From Quatrionicoccus australiensis (GTDB lineage: Bacteria > Pseudomonadota > Gammaproteobacteria > Burkholderiales > Rhodocyclaceae): a DNA stretch of 64,000 bases. The stretch covers positions 1,178,001-1,242,000 of the forward strand of contig NZ_CP075188.1 in NCBI RefSeq assembly GCF_020510525.1, read 5' to 3'. The position numbers and the translations under genes are program-made. The notes under the pieces were generated by a model. That model saw only the letters and a program-made list of their open reading frames with translations, made no database searches and was not told the origin of the DNA. Every line of letters starts with the position of its first letter. The first letter of the stretch is position 1. Below are positions 28,699-38,241 of the stretch, in pieces.

Positions 28699-30285
28699 AT
28701 GCCTGCCATCATTCCCAAGATTCTTCTGCTCAACCCGCCGCATACCGCCATCGGCAGCCGCATTCCCGACGATCACCTGCCGCCGCTCGGCCTGCTCGCC
28801 ATCGGTGGACCGCTGCTCGATGCCGGTTTTGCCGTCGAATTGCTCGACGCCGATTACGACCCGCTGGCGCCGGCTGAAATCGTCCGCCGCATCGTCGCCG
28901 CGGCGCCGCGCATCCTCATGCTCGGCCATGCCGGCTCGTCGACGGCGCATCCGACCTGCGTGGCGCTGGCTGTGCGGATCAAGGCGGCGCTGCCGGCGGT
29001 GACGATCGTCTATGGCGGTGTTTTTCCGACCTATCACTGGCGGGAAATCCTCGCCGAGTGCCCGGCCATCGATGTCATCGTGCGCGGCGAGGGTGAGCGG
29101 ACGGCCGTGCTCGTGGCGCGCGCCATCGTCACGCACGGCCTGCTCGCCACCGTGCCGGGCTGTGCCTACCGGGATGGCGGTCTGGCGCGGGCGACCCGGC
29201 AGGCCAAGCCGATTGAAAACCTCGATGCTTACCGGGTCGGCTGGGAACTCATCGATTTTGCGCGCTATTCCTACTGGGGCGGGCGCCGGGCCGTCGTCGT
29301 GCAGTTCTCGCGCGGTTGTCCCTACCTGTGCAATTACTGCGGCCAGCGCGGCTTCTGGCGCAGCTGGCGGCATCGTGACCCGGTGCTTTTTGCACGCGAA
29401 CTGGCCTGGCTGCACCGTACGCATGGCGTCGAAGTGATCAATTTCGCCGACGAGCTGCCGACCGCCTCGCGTCCTGCCTGGCAAGCCTTCCTCGAAGCCC
29501 TGATTGCCGAAAACGTGGCGCTCACGCTGGTCGGTTCGACGCGGGCCGGCGACATCGTGCGCGATGCCGACATCCTGCATCTCTATCGCCAGGCCGGCGT
29601 CGTGCGCTTCCTGCTCGGTATCGAAAGCTACGACGCCGCCACCTTGCAAGCCATTCGCAAGGACGCCACGCCGCGCGAGGACCAGCAGGTGATCCGGCTG
29701 CTGCGCGCGCACGGCATCGTGTCGATGGCGACCTACGTCGTCGGTTTTGCCGCCGAGACCGACCGCGATTACTGGCGCTCGCTGCAGCAACTGCTGCGCT
29801 ATGACCCCGACCAGATCCAGTTGCTGTACGCGACGCCGCATCGCTGGACGAGTCATTTCGCCAGCGTGGCGCAGCACGAAGTGGTGCAGCCTGATACCCG
29901 GCTCTGGGATTACAAGCACCAGGTGCTGGCCGCGCCGGGCATGCCGCCCTGGCGCATGCTGCTCTGGGTGAAGGGCATCGAGGTCGCCATGCAGTTGCGG
30001 CCGCGCGCCCTGTTGCGCACTTTCTTCAGTCGCGATCCGGAATTCCGGCATGCCATGCAGTGGTATGTGCAGATGGGACGCCGCGTCTGGCTGCGCGAAG
30101 TCGGCGAATTCATTTTTGCCGCCCGGCCGCGGTCGACCGGTGTGCGCCTGGCCGATTTCCGCGGGGCGGGGTATGGCGCTCGCCCGACGGCGATCCCGGC
30201 AGCGCGGCCAGCGCCGCCGATCGTGCAGAAAATCCTGCGCTTCGCGCGTTTGGCACTGATGGCGGGCATCGACAGAAGCGCTTAG
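28699..30285 (+). CDS. B12-binding radical SAM protein, BchE-like (Mg-protoporphyrin ester cyclase family)
   Basis: The 528-residue protein has an N-terminal cobalamin-binding Rossmann-like domain (ILLLNPPHTAIGSRIPDDHL, MLGHAGSSTAHP, IVYGGVFPTYHWREI) and a radical SAM core with the 4Fe-4S motif SRGCPYLCNYCGQRGFW (Cx3Cx2C), then GSTRAGDIVRD and LLGIESYDAATLQ. Residues through LLYATPHRWT and DYKHQVLA fit, from memory, BchE-type anaerobic oxidative cyclases of bacteriochlorophyll synthesis. No other bch gene is in the window, so a different tetrapyrrole or isoprenoid substrate is possible. Start ATG 28699, preceded by AAGGAG. It is a single gene, possibly CreB-controlled. Confidence 0.75.
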   Translation: MPAIIPKILLLNPPHTAIGSRIPDDHLPPLGLLAIGGPLLDAGFAVELLDADYDPLAPAEIVRRIVAAAPRILMLGHAGSSTAHPTCVALAVRIKAALPAVTIVYGGVFPTYHWREILAECPAIDVIVRGEGERTAVLVARAIVTHGLLATVPGCAYRDGGLARATRQAKPIENLDAYRVGWELIDFARYSYWGGRRAVVVQFSRGCPYLCNYCGQRGFWRSWRHRDPVLFARELAWLHRTHGVEVINFADELPTASRPAWQAFLEALIAENVALTLVGSTRAGDIVRDADILHLYRQAGVVRFLLGIESYDAATLQAIRKDATPREDQQVIRLLRAHGIVSMATYVVGFAAETDRDYWRSLQQLLRYDPDQIQLLYATPHRWTSHFASVAQHEVVQPDTRLWDYKHQVLAAPGMPPWRMLLWVKGIEVAMQLRPRALLRTFFSRDPEFRHAMQWYVQMGRRVWLREVGEFIFAARPRSTGVRLADFRGAGYGARPTAIPAARPAPPIVQKILRFARLALMAGIDRSA

Positions 30286-30310
30286 GAAGCAGGCCGGTTT
30301 CGGGTAAAAT
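30282..30310 (+). promoter_or_regulatory. Candidate purM promoter
   Basis: TTAGGA (30282-30287), a 17-bp spacer and TAAAAT (30305-30310), 51 bp before the purM start. The -10 is good; the -35 is weak. Confidence 0.4.
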
Positions 30311-30360
30311 CGCCGTTTTTTCCAGCGGCCATCCGCCGCCACCGGCGAGTTCACCAGACC

Positions 30361-31384
<1,024 letters not shown>

Positions 31385-31413
<29 letters not shown>

Positions 31414-32086
31414 TCGGCTGCGGTGGGCCGCCGCCACGCTGGTGGGCGGCCTGCTTCTGCTGAATGTCTCGTTGGCCGACGCGGCAACGAGCAAGAATCC
31501 ATCTGTCAAAAAGGTCGAAGTTTCGGCCCGGGCCGCCGCGCGGCAGGCCGGGAAAAAGCCGACCAGAACCGTGGTGCGCGGTACGCGCACGCTGGGGCGT
31601 AACAACCTCAAGCAGCGCAGTGAAAGTCATGCCGCGCCGGAGGTGCTGACCGCCGAAATGAAGGACAACGCGGCGACCGGCTTGCATGGCGCCGCCAGTT
31701 TCTATGCCTACGGTTTCCATGGTCGGCGCACGGCGACCGGCGAGGTTTTCAAGGTCAAGGACTTCACGGCGGCGAGTAATCACTTTCCGCTCGGCACCAT
31801 GGTTGCCGTGCGCCGTCTCGACAACAGCCTGTGTGCGATCGTCAAGGTCAATGACCGCATGCATGCCAAGCATCGCAAACGCATCATCGATGTTTCGCGC
31901 GGTGTCGCCGAATACCTCGACATGATTCGCGCCGGTGTGGTGCTGGTGCGCGTTGCCGCGTTGCGGCCGGACTGGCGCGAGCAAGGTCTGGGAGCCTGTC
32001 AGGCGGCGTTCGAGCCGGTAGGCGATTGTCCGTCCTGCGCTCAGGCGCCGCGTCTGCCGGATTTTGCCGGCGAGCCGCGCGACTAG
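31385..32086 (+). CDS. RlpA-like double-psi beta-barrel protein
   Basis: A secreted protein of 233 residues if started at GTG 31385, which gives a plausible signal peptide ([20 protein letters not shown]). After a Lys/Arg-rich stretch comes the RlpA domain: [54 protein letters not shown]. The conserved Asp of the lytic fold is in VNDR. RlpA proteins cleave denuded peptidoglycan at septa. There is no SPOR domain and no lipobox, so it is shorter than classical RlpA. The start overlaps purM by 29 nt; the exact start is uncertain. Confidence 0.75.
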
Positions 32087-32172
32087 CCGGGAATTTTCTC
32101 CGGTTTTTTCCTTCCGGGTCCTTGAAGCCGGCCATTGATCGGCAGACAATCAGAAAACACAGGGAGAACGAG

Positions 32173-33300
32173 ATGAGCACAGGCTTGCGGCTGTTTGTCG
32201 TCGATGACGATCCGGTACTGACCGAAATCTTCATGGCGACCCTTGAGGATGATTTCCAGCTTGAGACCTTTGCCTCGGCCGAGGCCTGTCTGGCCCGCGT
32301 CGCAGAGCAGAAACCCGACATCTTCCTGCTCGACGTTTCGCTGCCTGGCATTGATGGTTGCCAGCTCTGCCGGCAGTTGAAGGACGACTGGGATACGCAG
32401 GACATTCCGGTGCTCTTCGTTTCCGGCAGCGATGACATCGAGGCGCGCCTGCTCTGTTACGACGCCGGCGGCGAGGATTTCATCAGCAAGCCGTTCGACC
32501 CGAACGAATTGCTGCGCAAGCTGCGCATTGCCGCCCAGTTGATCAACAGCCGCCGGCAGTTGCACGAACAGGCCGGCTATGCCCAACGCACCGCGATGTC
32601 GGCGATGGTCAGCATGGGCGAACTGGGCGTCGTGCTGCAGTTCCTGAGCAAGTCGTTTGCCTGCGAGAGCGCCGGAGAGCTGGCCGAGGCCTTGCTCGAA
32701 TCGATGCGTCAGTACGATCTGCAGGCCGCCGTGCAGGTGCGCCTGGGCGAAGATATGCTCTCGCTCAGTGAAAACGGCCGCGATCTGCCGCTCGAAACTT
32801 CGGTGCTCAATCACGTCAGCCACGCCGGCCGGATCTTCCAGTTCAAGTCGCGCTGCGTTTTCAATTACGGCCGCGTCACGCTGATGGTCAATAACATGCC
32901 GCTCGATGATGCCGACCGTTGCGGTCGCATCCGCGACAACGGCGCACTGCTCGCCGAAGGCGCCGATGCGCGGCTCAAGGCGATCGAGGTCGAGCTGTCG
33001 GCACAGCGCCGGCGCAGCGGCATCGAGGCTGCGCTGCCACGCGTGCATGCCACGCTGGATGCGGTGCAGGGCAATTACCGGCGCAACTGCTACGAGCTGA
33101 CCCAGGTCATGGTCGAATTCCAGGAGGCGCTGATGAAGTCCTACGTGCATCTCGGCCTGACCGAGGGGCAGGAGGAGCAGATGACGGCAATGGCCGGCGA
33201 GTTCATGCAGCGCATGGTCGGCACGCAGGACGAGAGCCTGCACATCGTCGGCCAGCTCGAGGAACTGGCCCACAGCCTGGAAGGGCTGGTCAAAGCTTGA
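32173..33300 (+). CDS. Response regulator with uncharacterised C-terminal region
   Basis: A 375-residue protein. An N-terminal receiver (~5-120) is complete: VVDDDP acidic pocket, phosphoacceptor Asp in [13 protein letters not shown], Ser in LFVSGSD and Lys in FISKPFDP. The remaining ~250 residues carry no domain I recognise: a helical segment after ~135, a GAF-like stretch ([32 protein letters not shown]), then a long helix-rich tail ([20 protein letters not shown]). No HTH, GGDEF, HD-GYP or kinase signature is visible. AGGGAGAAC precedes ATG 32173. The 3' end overlaps convergent miaA by 11 nt. No kinase is adjacent. Confidence 0.82.
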   Translation: MSTGLRLFVVDDDPVLTEIFMATLEDDFQLETFASAEACLARVAEQKPDIFLLDVSLPGIDGCQLCRQLKDDWDTQDIPVLFVSGSDDIEARLLCYDAGGEDFISKPFDPNELLRKLRIAAQLINSRRQLHEQAGYAQRTAMSAMVSMGELGVVLQFLSKSFACESAGELAEALLESMRQYDLQAAVQVRLGEDMLSLSENGRDLPLETSVLNHVSHAGRIFQFKSRCVFNYGRVTLMVNNMPLDDADRCGRIRDNGALLAEGADARLKAIEVELSAQRRRSGIEAALPRVHATLDAVQGNYRRNCYELTQVMVEFQEALMKSYVHLGLTEGQEEQMTAMAGEFMQRMVGTQDESLHIVGQLEELAHSLEGLVKA

Positions 33301-34234
33301 GGTAGTCTCCGACGCGGGCGGCGATCCGCTCGCTCAGCGCCGGATCGAGACAATCGAAGCTTTCGGCGGCAAAGGAGTTGCCGAGCCAGGTGATCTGCCG
33401 CTTGGCGAGCTGGCGGGTGGCGAAGATGCCGCGCTCGCGCAACTCCCTGGCCGGCAGCAGGCCATCCTGCACTTCCCAGGCCTGGCGATAGCCGACGCAG
33501 CGCATCGACGGCAGGTCGAGACTCAAATCGTATTTTTGCCTCAGCTGGCGGACTTCCTCGTCCAGCCCGGCGAGCAGCATCTCGTCGAAGCGGCGCGCGA
33601 TGCGTTCGTGCAGCACGGCACGCTCGGAGGGCAGCAGCGCGATCTGGAGAAAGTCGTAGGGCGGTTTCTGCTGTTCGCTCTCGGCGAGCAGTTCGGACAT
33701 CGGCCGGCCGCTGAGCAGGCAGACTTCGAGCGCCCGCTGCAGGCGCTGGCTGTCGCCCGGATGCAGGCGGCCAGCGGTCGACGGGTCGAGAACGGCCAAT
33801 TTGGCATGTATCGCCGGCCAGCCTTTTTGCGCGGCTTCGGCATCGATTTCGGCACGCAGCGCCGCATCGGCCTGCGGCAGTTCGGCCAGGCCCTGGAGCA
33901 GCGAGCGGAAGTAGAGCATGGTGCCGCCGACCAGCACCGGCACCTTGCCGGCGGCCGTGATCTCGGCCATCGCGGCGAGCGCATCCTGGCGGAAACGTGC
34001 CGTCGAGTAGCTTTCTTCCGGTGAAATGATGTCGATCAGGCGGTGCGGGTAGCGCGCCAGCGTCGCCGGGTCCGGCTTGGCGGTGCCGACATTCATGTCG
34101 CGGAAGACCTGCGCCGAATCGACGCTGATCAGCTTGACCGGGAAACGCTCGGTCAGCGCCATGGCGGCAGCCGTCTTGCCCGAGGCGGTCGGGCCCATGA
34201 TCAGGATGGCGGGAGGCAGGCGGGGCGAATTCAT
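33290..34234 (-). CDS. miaA: tRNA dimethylallyltransferase MiaA
   Basis: Adds the dimethylallyl group to A37 of tRNAs reading UNN codons. The 314-residue protein has P-loop [34 protein letters not shown] (DSxQ/YRxxxIGTAKP-like), [29 protein letters not shown] and the C-terminal [12 protein letters not shown]. The frame extends upstream, but [15 protein letters not shown] at 34234 is the family start. It is convergent with the response regulator and divergent from lemA, with a GTCGAC repeat in the shared upstream region. Confidence 0.95.
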   Translation of the reverse strand: MNSPRLPPAILIMGPTASGKTAAAMALTERFPVKLISVDSAQVFRDMNVGTAKPDPATLARYPHRLIDIISPEESYSTARFRQDALAAMAEITAAGKVPVLVGGTMLYFRSLLQGLAELPQADAALRAEIDAEAAQKGWPAIHAKLAVLDPSTAGRLHPGDSQRLQRALEVCLLSGRPMSELLAESEQQKPPYDFLQIALLPSERAVLHERIARRFDEMLLAGLDEEVRQLRQKYDLSLDLPSMRCVGYRQAWEVQDGLLPARELRERGIFATRQLAKRQITWLGNSFAAESFDCLDPALSERIAARVGDYLKL

Positions 34235-34268
34235 GGCGGCGAATGCTACCACGCCGGCTGCGCTCGCC

Positions 34269-34316
34269 GCTTTTGTCGGCCAGCGGTCGACGCCGCGAAA
34301 AGGGCAAAAATGCCCG
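34269..34316. repeat. GTCGAC-type interspersed repeat, copy 4
   Basis: CGCTTTTGTCGG, then GCGGTCGACGC (from 34283), about 10 nt, then GGGCAAAAATGCCC, itself a small hairpin. Located in the miaA-lemA divergent region. The centre is imperfect on the right side. Confidence 0.55.
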
Positions 34317-34331
34317 GCATTCAATATGCCC

Positions 34332-34360
34332 TTGAGCTTTCGCGGCAACGGCCTCATATT
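34332..34360 (+). promoter_or_regulatory. Candidate lemA promoter
   Basis: TTGAGC (34332-34337), 17-bp spacer, CATATT (34355-34360); 4/6 matches in each box, 36 bp before the ATG. Confidence 0.4.
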
Positions 34361-34395
34361 GGCGCCACTTGTCTTAACACTGGGAGATTCCCGCC

Positions 34396-35001
34396 ATGAA
34401 GCTACGCCTGCTTGTCCTGCTTTCCGTTATCGTTTCGCTGCTCTCCGGCTGCGGCTACAACCAGATCCAGATCAACGACGAGGCGGTCACCGCCAGTTGG
34501 TCCGAGGTGCTCAATCAATACAAGCGGCGTGCCGACCTGGTGCCCAATCTGGTGTCCATCGTGCAGGGCTACGCCGCCCACGAAAAGGACGTGCTGACCC
34601 GCGTCACCGAAGCGCGCGCCGGCGTCGGCAGCATCAAGGCCACGCCCGAGCTGGTCAATGACGAAGCCGCCTTCGCCAAGTTCCAGAAGGCGCAGTCCGA
34701 ATTGTCGAGCGCCCTCGGTCGACTGCTCGTGGTCTCGGAAAACTATCCGCAACTGAAGGCCGATGCCAATTTCCGCGATCTGCAGGCGCAGGTCGAAGGC
34801 ACCGAAAACCGCATTACCGTTGCCCGCAACCGCTACATCAAGGCAGTGCAGGACTACAACATCTCGGTGCGTACCTTCCCCAACAACCTGACCGCCATGG
34901 CGATGGGCTGGAAGGCCAAGGCCAACTTCACGGTCGAGGACGAGAAGGCGATCAGCGATGCGCCGAAGATCGATTTCAACGCGCCGAAGGCAGCCCAGTA
35001 A
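34396..35001 (+). CDS. LemA family lipoprotein
   Basis: A 201-residue envelope protein. The signal [19 protein letters not shown] ends in a lipobox (LSGC), so it is a predicted lipoprotein. The rest is the helical LemA fold: [52 protein letters not shown] and the near-terminal [12 protein letters not shown]. LemA proteins have no settled enzymatic role. The gene is followed after 7 nt by two TPM-domain genes, an arrangement found in many bacteria and suggesting a joint envelope function. Confidence 0.92.
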   Translation: MKLRLLVLLSVIVSLLSGCGYNQIQINDEAVTASWSEVLNQYKRRADLVPNLVSIVQGYAAHEKDVLTRVTEARAGVGSIKATPELVNDEAAFAKFQKAQSELSSALGRLLVVSENYPQLKADANFRDLQAQVEGTENRITVARNRYIKAVQDYNISVRTFPNNLTAMAMGWKAKANFTVEDEKAISDAPKIDFNAPKAAQ

Positions 35002-35008
35002 TTTCCGC

Positions 35009-35881
35009 ATGAAAGCCTGGCGGCACGGCCTGCTCGGCCTCTTCCTCTGTCTCTGCGCCAGCCTGTTGTGGGCGGCGCCGGCAGCGGACGGGCTGGTGCC
35101 TATCCCGGCGCTGACGGCGCGCGTCACCGATCTGACCGGCACGCTGGATGCCGCGCAGAAGGCGGCGCTGGAAGAAAAGCTCGCGGCTTTCGAAGCGCAG
35201 AAGGGCGCCCAGGTCGTCGTGCTGTTGCTGCCGACGACGCAGCCGGAGACGATAGAGCAGTTCGGCATCCGCCTGCTCGAAGCCTGGAAAATCGGGCGCA
35301 AGGGCGTGGACGACGGCGTCCTGCTGATCGTTGCCAGGGATGACCGCAAGCTGCGCATCGAGGTTGGCTACGGCCTGGAAGGCGCACTCAACGACGCGAC
35401 GGCGAAGCGCATCATCGCCGAAACGATCACGCCGCTGTTCAAGGCCGGCGACCTGCCGGGCGGCGTCGCGGCCGGGGTCGATGCGATTCTCAAGGTGGTC
35501 GGGGGCGAGGAACTGCCGGCGCCTTCCGGTCTGGCCGGGGGCGCTACGGTCGACCTCGGAAATATCCCGGAATTCGTCTTTTTCGCCGTGCTGATCGGCG
35601 TCGTGCTGGGTGGCACGCTTCTGCGTCACCTGCTCGGCAATCTGCTCGGCTGCGGCGTCGTCGGCGCGGTGACAGGCGGCATCGGCTGGCTGGTGGTCGG
35701 CGGTCTGGCGGGCATCATCGGCGGCGCCCTGGCCGGCATCTTTCTCGCCGTGTTCGGGCTCGACCTCGTGCTGAGCGGCATCCTGAGCGGTGGACGCGGC
35801 GGCGGGGGCGGTTTTGGTGGCGGCGGCTTTTCCGGCGGTGGTGGTTCAGGCGGGGGCGGTGGTGCCTCGGGGAGCTGGTAA
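35009..35881 (+). CDS. TPM-domain membrane protein (YgcG-like)
   Basis: A 290-residue protein: signal peptide (~1-23, HGLLGLFLCLCASLLWAAPA), a periplasmic TPM domain (ARVTDLTGTLDAAQKAALEE, LLPTTQPETIEQFGIRLLE, DDGVLLIVARDDRKLRIEVG), one or two membrane segments (~190-265), and a Gly/Ser-rich tail ending in SGSW. Gly-rich C-termini are typical of YgcG-type TPM proteins. It is in an operon with lemA and the following TPM gene, whose start is adjacent to its stop. Confidence 0.9.
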   Translation: MKAWRHGLLGLFLCLCASLLWAAPAADGLVPIPALTARVTDLTGTLDAAQKAALEEKLAAFEAQKGAQVVVLLLPTTQPETIEQFGIRLLEAWKIGRKGVDDGVLLIVARDDRKLRIEVGYGLEGALNDATAKRIIAETITPLFKAGDLPGGVAAGVDAILKVVGGEELPAPSGLAGGATVDLGNIPEFVFFAVLIGVVLGGTLLRHLLGNLLGCGVVGAVTGGIGWLVVGGLAGIIGGALAGIFLAVFGLDLVLSGILSGGRGGGGGFGGGGFSGGGGSGGGGGASGSW

Positions 35882-36379
35882 ATGAATTTCGCGCGTCTGT
35901 TCAAGCATCTGCTGGCGCCGCCCTGGCTCGCGGCGCACCGCTTCAATGCCCGGCTGGTCGCCGAGATCGGTGCGGCCGTCGAGCTTGCCGAAGCCGGCCA
36001 GCGCGGCGAATTGCGTTTCGTCGTCGAAGGGCCGCTGCCCTGGGCCGACCTGCGCCGCGGGCGCACTGCCCGGCAACGCGCCGCCGACCTGTTCGCGCGG
36101 CTTGGCGTCTGGGATACGGCGGAGAACAGCGGCGTGCTGATCTATGTCCAGCTGGTCGACCGCCAGGTCGAGATCCTCGCCGATCGCGGCATTGCCGCCA
36201 AAGTGGCGCAGGCCGAGTGGGATGCCATCTGCCGAAGCATGGAAGCGGCGTTCCGGATGGGCGACTACCGTGCCGGCGCGCTCGCCGCGATTGCCCGCGC
36301 CGGCCAGTTGCTGGCCGAGCATTTTCCGGTCGACGGGGAAAATCCCAACGAATTGCCGGATCGCCCGCTGCTGCTCTGA
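35882..36379 (+). CDS. Short TPM-domain protein
   Basis: A 165-residue protein starting right after the previous stop. It has the TPM core without signal or membrane segment: RQRAADLFARLGVWDTAENSG, VLIYVQLVDRQVEILADRGI, AAFRMGDYRAGALAAIARAG. It is probably peripheral to the membrane or cytoplasmic, unlike its larger neighbour. It is the third gene of the lemA-TPM-TPM unit; the pairing of a long and a short TPM protein recurs next to lemA in proteobacteria. Biochemical role unknown. Confidence 0.85.
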   Translation: MNFARLFKHLLAPPWLAAHRFNARLVAEIGAAVELAEAGQRGELRFVVEGPLPWADLRRGRTARQRAADLFARLGVWDTAENSGVLIYVQLVDRQVEILADRGIAAKVAQAEWDAICRSMEAAFRMGDYRAGALAAIARAGQLLAEHFPVDGENPNELPDRPLLL

Positions 36380-36404
36380 GCGGGCGGATCAGGCCGATGC
36401 CGGA

Positions 36405-38108
36405 TCAGTCGTGCCCGGCGGCCGGCGCAAAGCGTTGCAGGACGTGCCGGCTCATGCCGCGCGCCAGTTCTTCCTCGCCGAAAAACACGGTGCCCAGGTT
36501 TTCCGTGCGTAGCAGGCGTGATTCCTCTTCGCTGTGCGTGCGCAGCACGATCTCGATCGCCGGGTTCAACGTGCGCGCGGTGTCCACCATCTGTCGGATG
36601 TTGAGCGTGTCCGGCGCGGCGACGACGAGCATCGCGGCATGCGCGATATGCGCCTGGATCAGCACGGCCGGTTCGGCGGCATTGCCGGAAACCGCGGCAT
36701 AACCCTGTTTCCGCAGGCCTTCGACCTGTTCGCGGTTTTGTTCGACGATGACGTAAGGAATGCCGCGCTCGTCGAGGCTGGCGGCGATGCGCTTGCCGAC
36801 GCGGCCGAAGCCGATCAGCACGATCTGGCCCTCAAGGAATTTGCGTTCGGTGCTCATCGGCAGTTCGGCATAGGGATCGTCGCGGCTTTCCAGGCGGCGG
36901 GCCAGCGCCGAGCAGGCGATGACCCAGCGGCCGAGCGGCTTGACGACGGCAAAGACGAGCGGATTGAGGGCGATCGAAATCAGCGCCCCGGCCAGGATCA
37001 GGCTCATGCCTTCGGCCGGCATCAGTTTCAGCGAAATGCCCAGCGCCGCGAGGATGAAGGAGAATTCGCCGATCTGCGCCAGGCTCGCGGCCACCGTCAG
37101 TGCCGTGTTGAGCGGGTAGCGGAAGACCAGGACCAGCGCCATCGCGGCCAGCGATTTGCCGATCACGATGATGGCGACGACGGCCAGCACCTGCAGCGGC
37201 TGCTCGAGCAGCACGTTGGGCACGAAGAGCATGCCGACCGACACGAAGAAGAGCACCGAGAAGGCATCGCGCAGCGGCAGCGATTCCTCGGCGGCGCGGT
37301 GGCTGAATTCCGATTCGCGCATGACCATGCCGGCGAAGAAGGCGCCGAGCGCAAAGGAGACATGGAAGAGCGCCGAGGCGCCGTAGGCGATGCCGATCGC
37401 GACGGCGATCACGGCCAGCGTGAATAATTCGCGCGAACCGGTGCGCGCCACCTGCCAGAGCAGCCAGGGCAGCACGCGGCGGCCGACGATGAGCATCAGG
37501 GCGATGAAGGCGGAAACCTGGAGCAGGGTCTGGCCTATGGTCTGCCAGAGCGGTGCGCCGTCGCCGGCCCCGGCGTCGCCGCCGAGCACGCCGGCGAGCG
37601 GCGGCAGCAGGACGAGGATGAGGACGGTGGCGAGGTCTTCGACGACCAGCCAGCCGACCGCGATACGGCCGTTCATCGAATCGAGGATGCCGCGCGCTTC
37701 GAGCGCCTTGAGCAGGACGACGGTGCTGGCGCAGGACAGCGACAGGCCGAAGATCAGCCCGGCACCGAGACTCCAGCCCCAGCCCCAGGCGATGCCCATG
37801 CCGAGCAGCGTCGCCAGACTCATCTGGACGACGGCGCCGGGCAACGCGATGCGCTTGACGGCGAGCAGGTCGTCGAGCGAAAAATGCAGGCCGACACCGA
37901 ACATCAGCAGCATTACGCCGACTTCGGCGAGTTGCGAGGCGGTGTGGATATCGGCAACGAAGCCCGGTGTCGCCGGGCCGATGATGATGCCGGCGACGAG
38001 GTAGCCGACCAGGGCCGGCAGCTTGATGCGTTCGGCGATGAAGCCGAGGATCAGCGCGACGCCGAAACCGGCGGCCAGGGTGGTAATCAGGGAGATATCG
38101 TGTTCCAT
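36405..38108 (-). CDS. ybaL: CPA2-family cation:proton antiporter with TrkA-N domain (YbaL)
   Basis: A 567-residue inner-membrane antiporter. Twelve or so hydrophobic segments fill residues 1-390, with LPALVGYLVAGIIIGPATPG and VGWLVVEDLATVLILVLLPP (acidic transport residues) as in KefB/YbaL. The cytoplasmic C-terminus is an NAD-binding RCK/TrkA-N domain: IVLIGFGRVGKRIAASLDER, VIVEQNREQVEGLRKQGYAA. It likely exchanges K+ or Na+ for H+ under nucleotide or redox control. The sequence fits YbaL better than KefB/C. It is transcribed alone or as the end of the mutL-GGDEF/EAL run. Confidence 0.9.
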   Translation of the reverse strand: MEHDISLITTLAAGFGVALILGFIAERIKLPALVGYLVAGIIIGPATPGFVADIHTASQLAEVGVMLLMFGVGLHFSLDDLLAVKRIALPGAVVQMSLATLLGMGIAWGWGWSLGAGLIFGLSLSCASTVVLLKALEARGILDSMNGRIAVGWLVVEDLATVLILVLLPPLAGVLGGDAGAGDGAPLWQTIGQTLLQVSAFIALMLIVGRRVLPWLLWQVARTGSRELFTLAVIAVAIGIAYGASALFHVSFALGAFFAGMVMRESEFSHRAAEESLPLRDAFSVLFFVSVGMLFVPNVLLEQPLQVLAVVAIIVIGKSLAAMALVLVFRYPLNTALTVAASLAQIGEFSFILAALGISLKLMPAEGMSLILAGALISIALNPLVFAVVKPLGRWVIACSALARRLESRDDPYAELPMSTERKFLEGQIVLIGFGRVGKRIAASLDERGIPYVIVEQNREQVEGLRKQGYAAVSGNAAEPAVLIQAHIAHAAMLVVAAPDTLNIRQMVDTARTLNPAIEIVLRTHSEEESRLLRTENLGTVFFGEEELARGMSRHVLQRFAPAAGHD

Positions 38109-38206
38109 GCCGGGGCGGGTTCCATGCGTGAGGCTGGGTGGAAGGCGTCGACGGCGAGCGACGGACAGCCGCTATGCTAGCCGGTTTTTCCCTGGCCGGA
38201 CCGGCC

Positions 38207-38241
38207 GGTCAAACTCGGTCAAACTTCGTCAAGCTTGGTCA
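38207..38241. repeat. Short 10-bp direct repeats
   Basis: GGTCAAACTC, GGTCAAACTT, CGTCAAGCTT and GGTCAGCCGA occur head to tail between ybaL and the GGDEF/EAL stop codon. Four degenerate units; the last overlaps the 3' end of the gene. Confidence 0.5.

Noticed and set aside
33770..33815. GCGGTCGACGG with a downstream GGCCAATTTGGC inside miaA
   Set aside because: It encodes residues of the conserved MiaA region before RLHPGDSQR, so it is probably ordinary coding sequence; the resemblance may be accidental.
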